A stretch of DNA of 43,616 nucleotides from Eubacteriaceae bacterium (lineage in GTDB: Bacteria; Bacillota; Clostridia; Lachnospirales; Lachnospiraceae), in NCBI GenBank assembly GCA_902362875.1, contig CABIYF010000026.1:1-43616 (forward strand), in the 5' to 3' direction. A program made the position numbers and the translations under genes. Shown here piece after piece: positions 19,580 through 28,802 of this stretch. Under the pieces are notes generated by a model. That model saw nothing but the letters and a program-made list of their open reading frames with translations, made no database searches and was not told where the DNA came from. Every line of letters begins with the position of its first letter. Position 1 is the stretch's first letter.

Positions 19580-20728
19580 ATGGCTAATATAACAAATACA
19601 TTATCGAATCTGATCCACTCTACGGCATTTTTTAATCTGACATGGGGAAACTATGTCATGATCTTAGTGGCACTGGTATTTTTATATCTTGCGATCCGAC
19701 ATGGATTTGAACCATTGTTATTAGTACCAATCGCATTTGGAATGTTACTTGTCAATATTTATCCAGATATCATGGCAGATCCAGCAAGTACATCCAACGG
19801 TGTAGGTGGATTATTACATTACTTTTATATTTTAGATGAATGGAGCATTCTTCCATCCCTGATCTTCCTTGGTGTTGGAGCAATGACAGATTTTGGACCA
19901 CTGATCGCCAATCCTAAGAGCTTCCTTTTAGGTGCAGCAGCACAGCTAGGAATTTACAGTGCATATTTCTTAGCTATTTTCTTAGGATTTAATGGAAAAG
20001 CGGCAGCAGCAATTTCAATTATCGGTGGAGCAGACGGACCAACATCTATCTTCCTTGCCGGAAAATTACATCAGACAGGGCTTATGGGACCGATTGCGGT
20101 AGCGGCATATTCTTATATGTCACTGGTACCGATCATTCAGCCGCCAATTATGAAATTATTAACAACAGAAGAAGAACGAAAGATCAAAATGGAACAGTTA
20201 CGTCCAGTATCAAAGACAGAAAAAATCCTGTTCCCAATCATTATCACGATCGTTGTCTGCCTGATCCTTCCAACAACTGCTCCTTTAGTTGGTATGCTGA
20301 TGCTCGGAAACTTGTTCCGTGAATGTGGTGTTGTCAAACAGTTATCAGAGACAGCATCCAATGCATTGATGTACATTGTTGTTATCTTACTTGGAACATC
20401 CGTTGGAGCATCTACAAGTGCAGAAAACTTCTTAAATATTGCAACACTTAAGATCGTAGTATTGGGACTTGTTGCATTTGCAGTAGGAACTGCTGGAGGA
20501 GTCTTATTTGGAAAATTAATGTGCAAACTATCTGGTGGAAAGATCAACCCACTGATCGGTTCTGCAGGAGTATCCGCAGTACCAATGGCAGCCAGAGTAT
20601 CACAAAAAGTCGGAGCAGAAGCAGATCCAACCAATTTCTTATTAATGCATGCAATGGGACCAAACGTAGCCGGAGTTATTGGAACAGCGGTTGCAGCAGG
20701 TACATTTATGGCGATCTTTGGTGTGTAA
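19580..20728 (+). CDS. Na+-translocating decarboxylase beta subunit
   Basis: A 382-aa polytopic membrane protein that decarboxylates carboxybiotin and exports Na+. It has the family hallmark IIGGADGPTSIFLAGKL, where Asp152 corresponds to the Na+-site aspartate of OadB, and the C-terminal GSAGVSAVPMAARVSQKVG and NFLLMHAMGPNVAGVIGTAVAAG. About nine membrane segments are visible. I prefer ATG 19580 over the adjacent in-frame TTG. It is 14 nt after the biotin carrier. The annotation as MmdB or OadB depends on which carboxyltransferase it serves; both are encoded here. Confidence 0.93.
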   Translation: MANITNTLSNLIHSTAFFNLTWGNYVMILVALVFLYLAIRHGFEPLLLVPIAFGMLLVNIYPDIMADPASTSNGVGGLLHYFYILDEWSILPSLIFLGVGAMTDFGPLIANPKSFLLGAAAQLGIYSAYFLAIFLGFNGKAAAAISIIGGADGPTSIFLAGKLHQTGLMGPIAVAAYSYMSLVPIIQPPIMKLLTTEEERKIKMEQLRPVSKTEKILFPIIITIVVCLILPTTAPLVGMLMLGNLFRECGVVKQLSETASNALMYIVVILLGTSVGASTSAENFLNIATLKIVVLGLVAFAVGTAGGVLFGKLMCKLSGGKINPLIGSAGVSAVPMAARVSQKVGAEADPTNFLLMHAMGPNVAGVIGTAVAAGTFMAIFGV

Positions 20729-20741
20729 GGAGGAAAATATT

Positions 20742-22136
20742 ATGGCAAAACCAATTAAAATTACAGAAACAATTTTAAGAGATGCGCATCAGTCCCTGAT
20801 CGCCACAAGAATGACGACAGAGCAGATGTTACCGATCATCGATAAAATGGATCAGGTTGGATACCATTCCGTAGAATGCTGGGGTGGAGCAACATTTGAT
20901 GCCTCTCTTCGATTTTTAAAAGAAGATCCATGGGATCGATTAAGAAAATTCAGAGATGGATTTAAAAACACAAAATTACAGATGTTATTCAGAGGACAGA
21001 ATATCTTAGGATACCGTCCATATGCAGACGATGTCGTAGAATACTTTGTACAGAAATCCATTGCAAATGGAATCGACATCATTCGTATCTTTGACTGCAT
21101 GAACGACCTTCGAAATTTACAGACAGCCGTTGATGCAGCAAATAAAGAAAAAGGACATGCACAGGTTGCGATGGCATACACATTAGGAGATGCTTATACC
21201 TTAGATTACTGGAAAGACCTTGCAAAACGAATCGAAGATATGGGAGCAAACTCTATCTGTATCAAAGATATGGCAGGTTTATTATTACCATACAAAGCAG
21301 AAGAATTAGTAAAAGAACTGAAAGCAACCGTTGATATTCCAATCCAGTTACATACACATTATACATCTGGTGTGGCATCCATGACTTACATGAAAGCTGT
21401 AGAAGCAGGTGTTGACGTGATCGACACAGCCATCTCCCCATTCTCTATGGGAACATCACAGCCAGCAACAGAAGTTATGGTAGAAACATTCAAAAACACA
21501 CCATACGACACAGGATTAGACCAGAAATTATTAGCCGAGATTGCAGACTACTTCCGTCCGATCAGAGACGAAGCTTTAGATTCTGGATTATTAAATCCAA
21601 AGAACTTAGGAGTAAACATCAAAACATTACTTTACCAGGTACCAGGAGGAATGCTTTCAAACCTAACATCCCAGTTAGAAAGCCAGCATGCCGCCGACAA
21701 ATATTACGAAGTATTAGAAGAAGTACCAAAAGTAAGAAAAGACCTCGGAGAATGCCCACTGGTTACACCATCCTCCCAGATCGTTGGAACACAGGCTGTA
21801 TTTAATGTCGTTACCGGAGAACGTTACAAGATGGTAACAGAAGAAACCAAAGAAATCCTTGAAGGAAAATACGGAGTAACAGTAAAACCATTCAATCCTG
21901 AAGTACAGAAAAAATGTATTGGGGATAAGAAGCCGATCACATGTCGATATGCAGACATGATCGAAGATGAACTTCCTGAATTTGAAAAGGAGGTAGCAGC
22001 TTATAAAGAACAGGATGAAGATGTATTAAGTTACGCTTTATTCCCTCAGGTTGCTACGGAGTATTTTAAGTACCGTGATGCACAGGAGAAGAAAGTTGAC
22101 GTAACCGAAGGAAATGAAGAAGCATATCCAGTATAA
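20742..22136 (+). CDS. Oxaloacetate/pyruvate carboxyltransferase (OadA, transcarboxylase 5S type)
   Basis: A 464-aa TIM-barrel carboxyltransferase that moves CO2 between oxaloacetate and biotin. Motifs: TILRDAHQSLIATRM (metal Asp), FRGQNILGYRPYADDVV, the carbamylated Lys175 in SICIKDMAGLL, and the metal histidines of QLHTHYTSGVASMTY. The C-terminus ends after a PYC_OADA-type domain and carries no biotin domain, as in the 5S subunit; biotin comes from the separate carrier. ATG 20742 follows AAGGAGGAAA. It is the last gene of the operon and gives the pump access to oxaloacetate from citrate lyase. Confidence 0.92.
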   Translation: MAKPIKITETILRDAHQSLIATRMTTEQMLPIIDKMDQVGYHSVECWGGATFDASLRFLKEDPWDRLRKFRDGFKNTKLQMLFRGQNILGYRPYADDVVEYFVQKSIANGIDIIRIFDCMNDLRNLQTAVDAANKEKGHAQVAMAYTLGDAYTLDYWKDLAKRIEDMGANSICIKDMAGLLLPYKAEELVKELKATVDIPIQLHTHYTSGVASMTYMKAVEAGVDVIDTAISPFSMGTSQPATEVMVETFKNTPYDTGLDQKLLAEIADYFRPIRDEALDSGLLNPKNLGVNIKTLLYQVPGGMLSNLTSQLESQHAADKYYEVLEEVPKVRKDLGECPLVTPSSQIVGTQAVFNVVTGERYKMVTEETKEILEGKYGVTVKPFNPEVQKKCIGDKKPITCRYADMIEDELPEFEKEVAAYKEQDEDVLSYALFPQVATEYFKYRDAQEKKVDVTEGNEEAYPV

Positions 22137-22232
22137 AATGATATAATTTTTAGCATATCCAGAAAAAATAAAATGAGAACAGTTATTTGCCAATTTTAAA
22201 TTAGGTAGACAGCTGTTTTTATTTTTTCTGCC

Positions 22233-22298
22233 ATTCTTTTTAGGAATGGTATCATGGATAGAAGCAATTTTACGATAGCCACCCGTACTACTTATAAT
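22233..22298 (+). promoter_or_regulatory. Putative LysR-type operator and promoter, site 2 (aconitase-LysR operon)
   Basis: ATTCTTTTTAGGAAT at 22233-22247, inside the larger dyad CCATTC-N7-GAATGG, lies 45 nt before TATAAT at 22293-22298. The start codon of acnA is 97 nt downstream of the operator. Confidence 0.68.
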
Positions 22299-22343
22299 AA
22301 AACTATCAAAGAAAACGAGAATTTTTGTCGGGAGGTTCACCCT

Positions 22344-24305
22344 ATGGGAAAATCATTAACTAAGAAAATTTTAGAGTCACATTTTGTGAAAGGAAGCATG
22401 GTTCCTGGAGAAGAAGTGTTTATCAAAGTTGATCAGACACTTACCCATGATATCAATGCGGTTATGACTTATCTTGCATTTGAAGCGATCGGACTGGATC
22501 GTATTCGTACAGAATGCAGTGTAAGTTACTTAGACCACAACTTACTGTATGTAAACAACATGACACCAGATGATCATATTTATCTGCAGTCAGCAGCAAA
22601 GAAATTTGGAGTTCATGTATCTCGTCCAGGAAATGGAATCTGCCATACAGTTCATGTGTCAAGATTTGGGAAACCAGGAAAGATCAGCATGGGTGGTGAC
22701 AGCCATACACCACACGGTGGTTCCATTGGTATGTTATGTATCGGTGTTGGAGGAATGGACGTTGCAACAGCAATGACAGGAGTTCCAATGAGACTTAAGA
22801 TGCCTCGCATCGTCAACGTAAGATTAACAGGAGAATTAAAACCTGGATGCAACACAAAAGAAGTCATTCTTGAAATGCTTCGTCGTGTATCCATCAAAGG
22901 TGGACTTGGAAATGTATATGAATATACAGGACCAGCAGTGAAAGACCTTGAGATCCCAGCAAGAGCAACCATCTCTAACATGGGAGCAGAACTTGGTGCT
23001 ACAACATCCATCTTCCCTGCAGATGAACAGGTTCACAGATTCTTAAAAGCACAGGGAAGAGAAGAAGATTATGTAGAACTTCTTCCAGATGAAGATGCAG
23101 AATATGATGAAGTGATTGAGATCAACTTAAGTGAATTAGTTCCAATGATGTCTTGTCCTCATCAACCAGATAATGTAAAACCATTAAAAGAAGTAGAAAA
23201 ACGCAAAGTGCAGCAGGTATTTATCGGAAGCTGTACAAACGCAAGTTATTCTGATATTGCAAAAGCAGCCATGGTATTTAAAGGACGTCATGTCAATGAT
23301 GATGTCAGCTGTACATGCGGAATCGCATCTAAACAGACTTACAGAGAATTATTAAGAGATGGGTACATCGATATGATGCTTCAGGCAGGTGTTCGTATGT
23401 TAGAGATCTCTTGTGGGCCTTGCTGTGCGATCGGACAGACACCACCTACAAATGGAGTTGCAGTTCGTACATCAAACCGTAACTTTAAGGGACGTGCAGG
23501 AAATCCAACTGCAGATATCTATCTGGTAAGTCCAGAAAGTGCAGCAGCAACAGCAATCATGGGAACATTTGCAACAGCGGAAGATGTGATGGGAGAAGAT
23601 GTCAAAGAACTTGCTAAAGTTCATGAACCAGAAGAATATCTGATCGATGACAGTATGATCATCAAACCATTACCATTAGAAGAAGCAAAAGAAGTAGAGA
23701 TCGTCAAAGGACCAAATATCAAATTCCTGCCAATCCCTGAAAAACCACAGCAGAATTTCTGTGTACCAGTCAGCTTAAAAGGTGGAGACAATATTTCTAC
23801 AGACGATATCACACCAGCGAGTGCAGAATTCTCAAGTATGAGATCTAATATTCCATTAATGTCTCAGTACTGCTATCACAGATATGCCCCAGACTTTGCA
23901 GCAAGAGCCAAGGAAATGGGAAGAAGCGTGATCATCGGTGGAGAAAACTATGGACAGGGATCTTCAAGAGAACATGCAGCGATCAACCCAATGTATCTTG
24001 GAGTCAAAGCAGTAATCGCAAAGAGTATTGCACGTATCCATAAAGGAAACCTTGTAAATCATGGAATCATTCCAATGTTATTTGCTGATCCAGCAGACTA
24101 TGACAGAATCGATCAGGAAGATGAGATCGAATTTGAAAACCTGTTAGACCAGATTCCAACAAGAAAAGTTACAGTTAAAGATAAAACAAAAGATTTTTCA
24201 TTTGAAGTTACACTTGATTTGAGCGATAATGAAGTAGAAGTAGTTTTAAGTGGAGGACAGCTTTCTTACTTAAAAGAACAGCTCGAAAAAGAAGAAACAA
24301 AATAA
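22344..24305 (+). CDS. acnA: Aconitate hydratase
   Basis: Interconverts citrate, cis-aconitate and isocitrate with a [4Fe-4S] cluster. The 653 aa include the substrate/cluster motifs GDSHTPHGGSIGML near residue 120, IGSCTNASYSD near 300 and SCGPCCAIGQTPP near 360 (three cluster cysteines), then the swivel domain with GGENYGQGSSREHAA near 540. The size fits the shorter Clostridia/Aquifex-type aconitase rather than the 890-aa AcnA. The ATG at 22344 follows GGGAGG. It leads a unit with two LysR genes, 27 nt before the first, so regulator and enzyme are probably made together. Confidence 0.93.
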   Translation: MGKSLTKKILESHFVKGSMVPGEEVFIKVDQTLTHDINAVMTYLAFEAIGLDRIRTECSVSYLDHNLLYVNNMTPDDHIYLQSAAKKFGVHVSRPGNGICHTVHVSRFGKPGKISMGGDSHTPHGGSIGMLCIGVGGMDVATAMTGVPMRLKMPRIVNVRLTGELKPGCNTKEVILEMLRRVSIKGGLGNVYEYTGPAVKDLEIPARATISNMGAELGATTSIFPADEQVHRFLKAQGREEDYVELLPDEDAEYDEVIEINLSELVPMMSCPHQPDNVKPLKEVEKRKVQQVFIGSCTNASYSDIAKAAMVFKGRHVNDDVSCTCGIASKQTYRELLRDGYIDMMLQAGVRMLEISCGPCCAIGQTPPTNGVAVRTSNRNFKGRAGNPTADIYLVSPESAAATAIMGTFATAEDVMGEDVKELAKVHEPEEYLIDDSMIIKPLPLEEAKEVEIVKGPNIKFLPIPEKPQQNFCVPVSLKGGDNISTDDITPASAEFSSMRSNIPLMSQYCYHRYAPDFAARAKEMGRSVIIGGENYGQGSSREHAAINPMYLGVKAVIAKSIARIHKGNLVNHGIIPMLFADPADYDRIDQEDEIEFENLLDQIPTRKVTVKDKTKDFSFEVTLDLSDNEVEVVLSGGQLSYLKEQLEKEETK

Positions 24306-24332
24306 TACACAACATAAGAAAAGGGTGATTTC

Positions 24333-25205
24333 ATGAAAGATTCTGATTGGGAAATTTTATATGCGCTTTATAAGAAGCCAAATATTACGAAGGTTGCAAA
24401 TATGCTGTATATGACGCAGCCATCCCTGACCAAACGACTGCAGCAGATGGAAAAAGAATTTGATGTGACGATCGTTGATCGAACACCCAAAGGTTTGGTT
24501 TTTACAAAGGAAGGTACATATCTTGCCAAACAGGCAGGATATTACCTGGAATTTTTAAAGGAAACAAAAGAACACATTGAAGAAATGAAAGACACGGAAG
24601 AAAATAAGATCATCATCGGGGCGTCTTATACATACAGCAAGTATTCTCTTGCTGACGTGCTTTCCAGTTATTCTGAAGTCTGTCCAAACACTAGCTTTGA
24701 GATTGTCAATGAACAAAGTGATGTGCTGTTTCGCAAGATGTTAGAAGGTTCGATTGATGTGGGATTTATCAGAGGAGACTATGAAGGGCCGGTACACAAA
24801 GTACTGATCGCCCAGAATCAGGGATATCTGGTAACCAAGGAGCCTATGGATATCAATGAACTTCCAAAGTATCATAGAATTCAGTATAAGACGAATGACA
24901 GAACATCAGAGATTTTACAGGGTTGGTGGGATGAACGATTCAAAGAAAAAGGCAAATCAGGTATATTTGCGGGATACATTGATTTTGCCTGGCAGATGAT
25001 CGACAGCGGCCTTGGTTATGCATGCTGTTTTCTGCCTTATAATTTTAAGAATGAATATAATCTTTGCCTGACACCACTAACCTACAAAGATGGTAGTCCA
25101 GTCATGCGAAATACATGGTTTTTATATTCAAAGAACAAGAGAAGAAGTCAGGCACTAGAACAATTTATCGATTATATCGAGAAAGAATTGAAACTGGAAC
25201 AGTAA
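24333..25205 (+). CDS. LysR-type regulator, first of a tandem pair
   Basis: A 290-aa LysR-type transcription factor. The N-terminal winged helix-turn-helix is ITKVANMLYMTQPSLTKRLQQMEKEF (residues about 18-43); the rest is a periplasmic-binding-like effector domain. It starts MKDSDWEILYALYKK, unlike the usual LysR start. The C-terminal part holds DFAWQMIDSGLGYACCFLP. It lies 27 nt after acnA. It or its neighbour is the best candidate for the ATTCC-N5-GGAAT operators before five units of the locus; which one binds, and which acid is the inducer, is unknown. Confidence 0.9.
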   Translation: MKDSDWEILYALYKKPNITKVANMLYMTQPSLTKRLQQMEKEFDVTIVDRTPKGLVFTKEGTYLAKQAGYYLEFLKETKEHIEEMKDTEENKIIIGASYTYSKYSLADVLSSYSEVCPNTSFEIVNEQSDVLFRKMLEGSIDVGFIRGDYEGPVHKVLIAQNQGYLVTKEPMDINELPKYHRIQYKTNDRTSEILQGWWDERFKEKGKSGIFAGYIDFAWQMIDSGLGYACCFLPYNFKNEYNLCLTPLTYKDGSPVMRNTWFLYSKNKRRSQALEQFIDYIEKELKLEQ

Positions 25206-25238
25206 TAGAAGTTTGAGAGCATTAGAAGAAGGGATAAC

Positions 25239-26108
25239 ATGAGAGATTCAGATTGGAAAATTTTAGAGGTTCTCTATGAGAAGCGCAGCATCACGCAGAC
25301 AGCAGAGCTTCTATACATGACCCAGCCATCTGTGACAAAACGTATCAAGGCAATGGAGGAAGAATGGCAGATTGAGATTGTAAAGAGAAGCAACCGAGGT
25401 GTCATTTTTACGGAAGAAGGCCGTTATCTTGTACAGAAATCTTATATCATACAAGATTTTATGAAAGAGATCAAAGACCATTTTGCACATAAATATGTGG
25501 CAAAAGAGCTCCTTCGCATTGGAGTGCCGAATTCCTTTGCCAAATTACATATGCCATCTCTCTTAAAAGGCTATACAGATGCCCTAAATGCACTTCAAAT
25601 TAAAACTGTAGCGAATTCTAGTGATGTCATCGTAAGACATTTGATGGATGGAACAATAGATATTGGGATTGTTTGCGGGGACTATCCTTATCTTGGGAAG
25701 AAGATCCATCTATTTACAGAAGACTTATATATAGCAGCACCACAAGGTGTAAGTATTGATGAGATCGAAGATATGCCACTTATCAAATCTTTCCTAAATC
25801 CAATGGTGGAGATGATTGTAGACCAGTGGTGGAAGAACCAGTTTGGAACAAGAGCGCATGAATCGCAGTATGTTCCGTTTATTGATATTGCCATCGAGAT
25901 GGTAGAAAAGGACCTTGGAGTTGCATTTTTATTCGGAAACGACTGGAAGATCAATGAAGAGAAAGTCCAATTAATTCCGGCATACGATCTGCAGGGAGAG
26001 CCTGTCAAGAGAGATGTCTGGATGATGCTTTCTGACAAATGCTATCAGTCGCAGACAATCGTAGATTTTATTGATTTTGTAGAGAAATTCTATCAGGAAG
26101 AAAAATAA
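25239..26108 (+). CDS. LysR-type regulator, second of a tandem pair
   Basis: A 289-aa paralogue of the preceding gene, with start MRDSDWKILEVLYEKRS and helix-turn-helix ITQTAELLYMTQPSVTKRIKAMEEEW. The effector domain ends with FIDIAIEMVEKDLGVAFLFG. The two proteins align along their whole length, so the pair arose by tandem duplication and then diverged mostly in the effector domain. It is 33 nt downstream of the first gene and is followed by a terminator. The pair may sense two different organic acids, or act together. Confidence 0.9.
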   Translation: MRDSDWKILEVLYEKRSITQTAELLYMTQPSVTKRIKAMEEEWQIEIVKRSNRGVIFTEEGRYLVQKSYIIQDFMKEIKDHFAHKYVAKELLRIGVPNSFAKLHMPSLLKGYTDALNALQIKTVANSSDVIVRHLMDGTIDIGIVCGDYPYLGKKIHLFTEDLYIAAPQGVSIDEIEDMPLIKSFLNPMVEMIVDQWWKNQFGTRAHESQYVPFIDIAIEMVEKDLGVAFLFGNDWKINEEKVQLIPAYDLQGEPVKRDVWMMLSDKCYQSQTIVDFIDFVEKFYQEEK

Positions 26109-26112
26109 CAAA

Positions 26113-26151
26113 AGAAGGATCAGCACGTTAAAAATGTTGGTTCTTTTTTTA
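26113..26151 (+). terminator. Intrinsic terminator after the LysR pair
   Basis: Stem AAGGATCAGCA / TGTTGGTTCTT (three G-T pairs) with a T-run of seven. It ends the acnA-lysR-lysR unit. Confidence 0.7.
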
Positions 26152-26225
26152 TTTGTAGATTGATAGAAAATCGAAGAAATATCAATATTGTATACAATAT
26201 CCGATAATTATTGCGAAAAATATAT

Positions 26226-26294
26226 ATTCCATTTCGGAATGACTTAGATAGTCCAAATATGAATTTTTTATTGACATGTAAAATGAACTATAAT
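26226..26294 (+). promoter_or_regulatory. Putative LysR-type operator and promoter, site 3 (lactonase-MatC operon)
   Basis: The perfect dyad ATTCC-ATTTC-GGAAT at 26226-26240 lies 48 nt before TATAAT at 26289-26294. The start codon is 113 nt downstream. A TTGACA at 26272 is only 12 nt from the -10 box, so it is not a proper -35. Confidence 0.7.
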
Positions 26295-26352
26295 GGATTC
26301 ATAGGAAATGAAACGGATGAAAAAAGCCAAAAAAGAAAAAGGAGTTAAAATT

Positions 26353-27396
26353 ATGGGATATGTGTATGTAGGATGCAGAACAACAAAAGAAAGAAACGCC
26401 AGAGGGGAAGGATTAAAGGTTTATGAAGTATCAGAAGCAGATGGAAGATGGACAGAGATTCAGTGTTTAAAGACAGAGGAGAATCCAAGTTTCCAGTGTT
26501 TTGATAACACAAAAGAATATCTTTACAGCGTTCATGGAGATTTCACACTGGTATCTTCTTACAAAATTTTGGAAGATGGAACATTAGAACACATCAATAC
26601 GATTGATATCGGAGGTAAAAACCCAGTCGATGTGACAGTTGATGCCGAAAATCAACATGTGATCGTTGCAACACTTCAAGGTGGAACACTCTATACAATC
26701 AAACGAAATAAAGATGGAAGTTTAGGAGATGTCGTTGCAACTTTTACTTACGAAGGAAAAGAAGAGGGAAAAGTATCCACGATCCATCAGTGTCTGTGGG
26801 ATCAGAAAAAGAATTATCTGTTTGCATGTGCACAAGGACGTGTTAATGGATTTGGACAGATGAGAGTACTAAAATACAACCATGAGACAGGAGAATTTAC
26901 AGAGACAGATAAGTTCTTATCAAGAACATGGGACGAACCAAGACATGCAGCCATGCATCCAAATAACAGATGGCTTTACATGTGTGAAGAGAAAGGAAAC
27001 AAAGTCCTTTACTTCCAGTTCGACGAAGAAACAGGAAAGATGCAAGCATTACAGGAGCTGACAACGGTACCAGAGACCGTGACAGGATATTCCGATGCGA
27101 GTGAAGTTATGATCGATCCAAGTGGACAGTATGTACTTGTATCAAACCGCTATACAGACAGCATGGCAGTTTATCGCATCGATCCATTTACAGGATATAT
27201 GAAAAATACAGGATTCTTCCCATGCCTTGGAAAGACACCAAGATTTTTCTGTTTCGGACCAAATGGAAAATGTTATGTGGCAAATGAAGACAGTGATACG
27301 ATCATCGAATTTACATTTGATGAAAACACAGGATGGCTGGTTCCAACAATGAATATCATTGAAACAGGAAGTCCAGTTTGTATCACATTCAGATAA
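26353..27396 (+). CDS. Lactonase-family seven-bladed beta-propeller protein
   Basis: A 347-aa protein of the 6-phosphogluconolactonase (YbhE/Pgl) propeller family. It begins MGYVYVGCRTTKERNARGEGLKVYEV; repeated blade motifs include NPVDVTVDAENQHVIVAT, PRHAAMHPNNRWLYMCEE and SEVMIDPSGQYVLVSNRYTDSMAVYRI, ending PRFFCFGPNGKCYVANEDSDTIIEF. ATG 26353 has AAAAGGAG upstream; an in-frame ATG 45 nt earlier lacks a site. It shares an operon with a MatC-type carrier and its operator with the citrate genes, so hydrolysis of a lactone of a hydroxy-tricarboxylate is more attractive than the pentose phosphate pathway, but this is inference. Confidence 0.82.
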   Translation: MGYVYVGCRTTKERNARGEGLKVYEVSEADGRWTEIQCLKTEENPSFQCFDNTKEYLYSVHGDFTLVSSYKILEDGTLEHINTIDIGGKNPVDVTVDAENQHVIVATLQGGTLYTIKRNKDGSLGDVVATFTYEGKEEGKVSTIHQCLWDQKKNYLFACAQGRVNGFGQMRVLKYNHETGEFTETDKFLSRTWDEPRHAAMHPNNRWLYMCEEKGNKVLYFQFDEETGKMQALQELTTVPETVTGYSDASEVMIDPSGQYVLVSNRYTDSMAVYRIDPFTGYMKNTGFFPCLGKTPRFFCFGPNGKCYVANEDSDTIIEFTFDENTGWLVPTMNIIETGSPVCITFR

Positions 27397-27411
27397 GAGG
27401 AGGACAAATTT

Positions 27412-28665
27412 ATGAATTTAGGATTAGTATCATTAATCGTTTTACTACTGGCAATTATTATCGGATTTGCCAGAAATGCAAATGTCGGAATTTTATGTGT
27501 CGGATTTTCTATGATCTTAAGTATCGTGTATAAAGTCGATATCAAAACAGTGATCGCAGGACTTAGTTCCTCACTATTTATTCAGATGGTAGGAATTACA
27601 TATTTATTTGCAATCATTCAGGGAAATGGAACACTCGAACTTTTAGCTAGAAAAATGGTAAGACTGGTTGGAACAAAAACACATCTGATTCCATTTGTTA
27701 TGTATATCTTAGGATGTATCGTCTGTGCGATTGGACCAGGAGCGATTCCATCTTTAGCGATCATCCCGGTCATTGCAATCCCAGTCGCAGTATCCGCAGG
27801 AGTCAACCCGATCATGACAGCAATCATCGGAGATCTTGGCGTTATGTCAGGAAGAATGAGTCCATTAACACCAGAAAGTGCGGTTGTAAGAGAATTAATG
27901 AAACAACAGGGATTAGAAGCAAACACAATTCCGATCATGATCTGTCTGACATTTACAGCACTGATCTGTGTAGTATTAGTATATATCTACTATAAAGGAT
28001 GGAAAGTAGAGAAAGTTGAGGCAACAACAAAAGAAAAGCTGCCAAGCTTTGAACCTAAACAGTGGTTATCTATTCTTGGACTTGTGGTACTTGCAGTTGG
28101 AGCATTATTCTTCTCATGGAATGTTGGATTTACAGGATTCCTTGTAGGATCTATTCTAATCGTATTAGGATGTGCCGATGAGAAAAAAGCAATTTCCGCA
28201 ATTCCATGGAATGTTATCTTAATGGTACTTGGTGTTGGAATCTTAATGAATGTTATTACAATTTCAGGCGGAATCGATATCATGGTAGCAGCCCTTGAAA
28301 AAGTCATGAACAAAACGATCGCAGCAATGGTCATGGGTGTTGTTGCAGGAATCATGTCCTTCTTCAGTTCAGGACTCGGAGTCGTATTCCCAACACTGAT
28401 CCCAACGGCAGCAGGATTATCAGGCGGACTTGGAGTCAGCGCGATCGAACTGGTATCCGTGATCGTCATTGGAGGAACTGTTGCAGGATTTACACCAGTA
28501 TCAACAACCGGAGCGTTGATCATGGCTGGAGTATCACAGCAGAAAGATGCAGAAGAAAAATTCCCACAGAATCGTATGTTTATTGAATTATTTTCAGTGT
28601 CATTTATTGCACTTGGAGTATTAGCGATCGTAGCATTTTCTGGAGTGTATAATCTATTTATTTAG
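27412..28665 (+). CDS. MatC-type dicarboxylate/tricarboxylate carrier
   Basis: A 417-aa membrane protein with about 12 hydrophobic segments. The N-terminus MNLGLVSLIVLLLAIIIGFARNANVGILC matches the MatC N-terminal domain of malonate/dicarboxylate carriers of the ion-transporter superfamily. The GPGAIPSLAIIPVIAIPVAV and GFTPVSTTGALIMAG hairpins are the likely substrate sites. It follows the propeller gene by 15 nt. It is the only evident uptake carrier in the locus, since no CitS, CitM or CitT type gene is seen. The true substrate could be citrate, isocitrate, aconitate, malonate or another di- or tricarboxylate. Confidence 0.82.
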   Translation: MNLGLVSLIVLLLAIIIGFARNANVGILCVGFSMILSIVYKVDIKTVIAGLSSSLFIQMVGITYLFAIIQGNGTLELLARKMVRLVGTKTHLIPFVMYILGCIVCAIGPGAIPSLAIIPVIAIPVAVSAGVNPIMTAIIGDLGVMSGRMSPLTPESAVVRELMKQQGLEANTIPIMICLTFTALICVVLVYIYYKGWKVEKVEATTKEKLPSFEPKQWLSILGLVVLAVGALFFSWNVGFTGFLVGSILIVLGCADEKKAISAIPWNVILMVLGVGILMNVITISGGIDIMVAALEKVMNKTIAAMVMGVVAGIMSFFSSGLGVVFPTLIPTAAGLSGGLGVSAIELVSVIVIGGTVAGFTPVSTTGALIMAGVSQQKDAEEKFPQNRMFIELFSVSFIALGVLAIVAFSGVYNLFI

Positions 28666-28688
28666 ATTAAAGTAAATACAATAAAAAG

Positions 28689-28720
28689 ACCGCTCACAAA
28701 TCTTGTGGGCGGTTACTTTT
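28689..28720 (+). terminator. Intrinsic terminator after the MatC gene
   Basis: Stem ACCGCTCACAA / TTGTGGGCGGT (one G-T pair) with a 3-nt loop, followed by TACTTTT. Confidence 0.78.
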
Positions 28721-28802
28721 CTGAAAAGAGAGGATTAAAAAATATATATGGAAAACTATGTCTTAAGTATAGCAGAATCCCATCTTCATTCAATATATAA
28801 AC

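Noticed and set aside
26272..26294. TTGACA/TATAAT pair before the lactonase as a standard promoter
   Set aside because: The spacing is 12 nt instead of about 17, so the TTGACA cannot serve as the -35 box of this -10.
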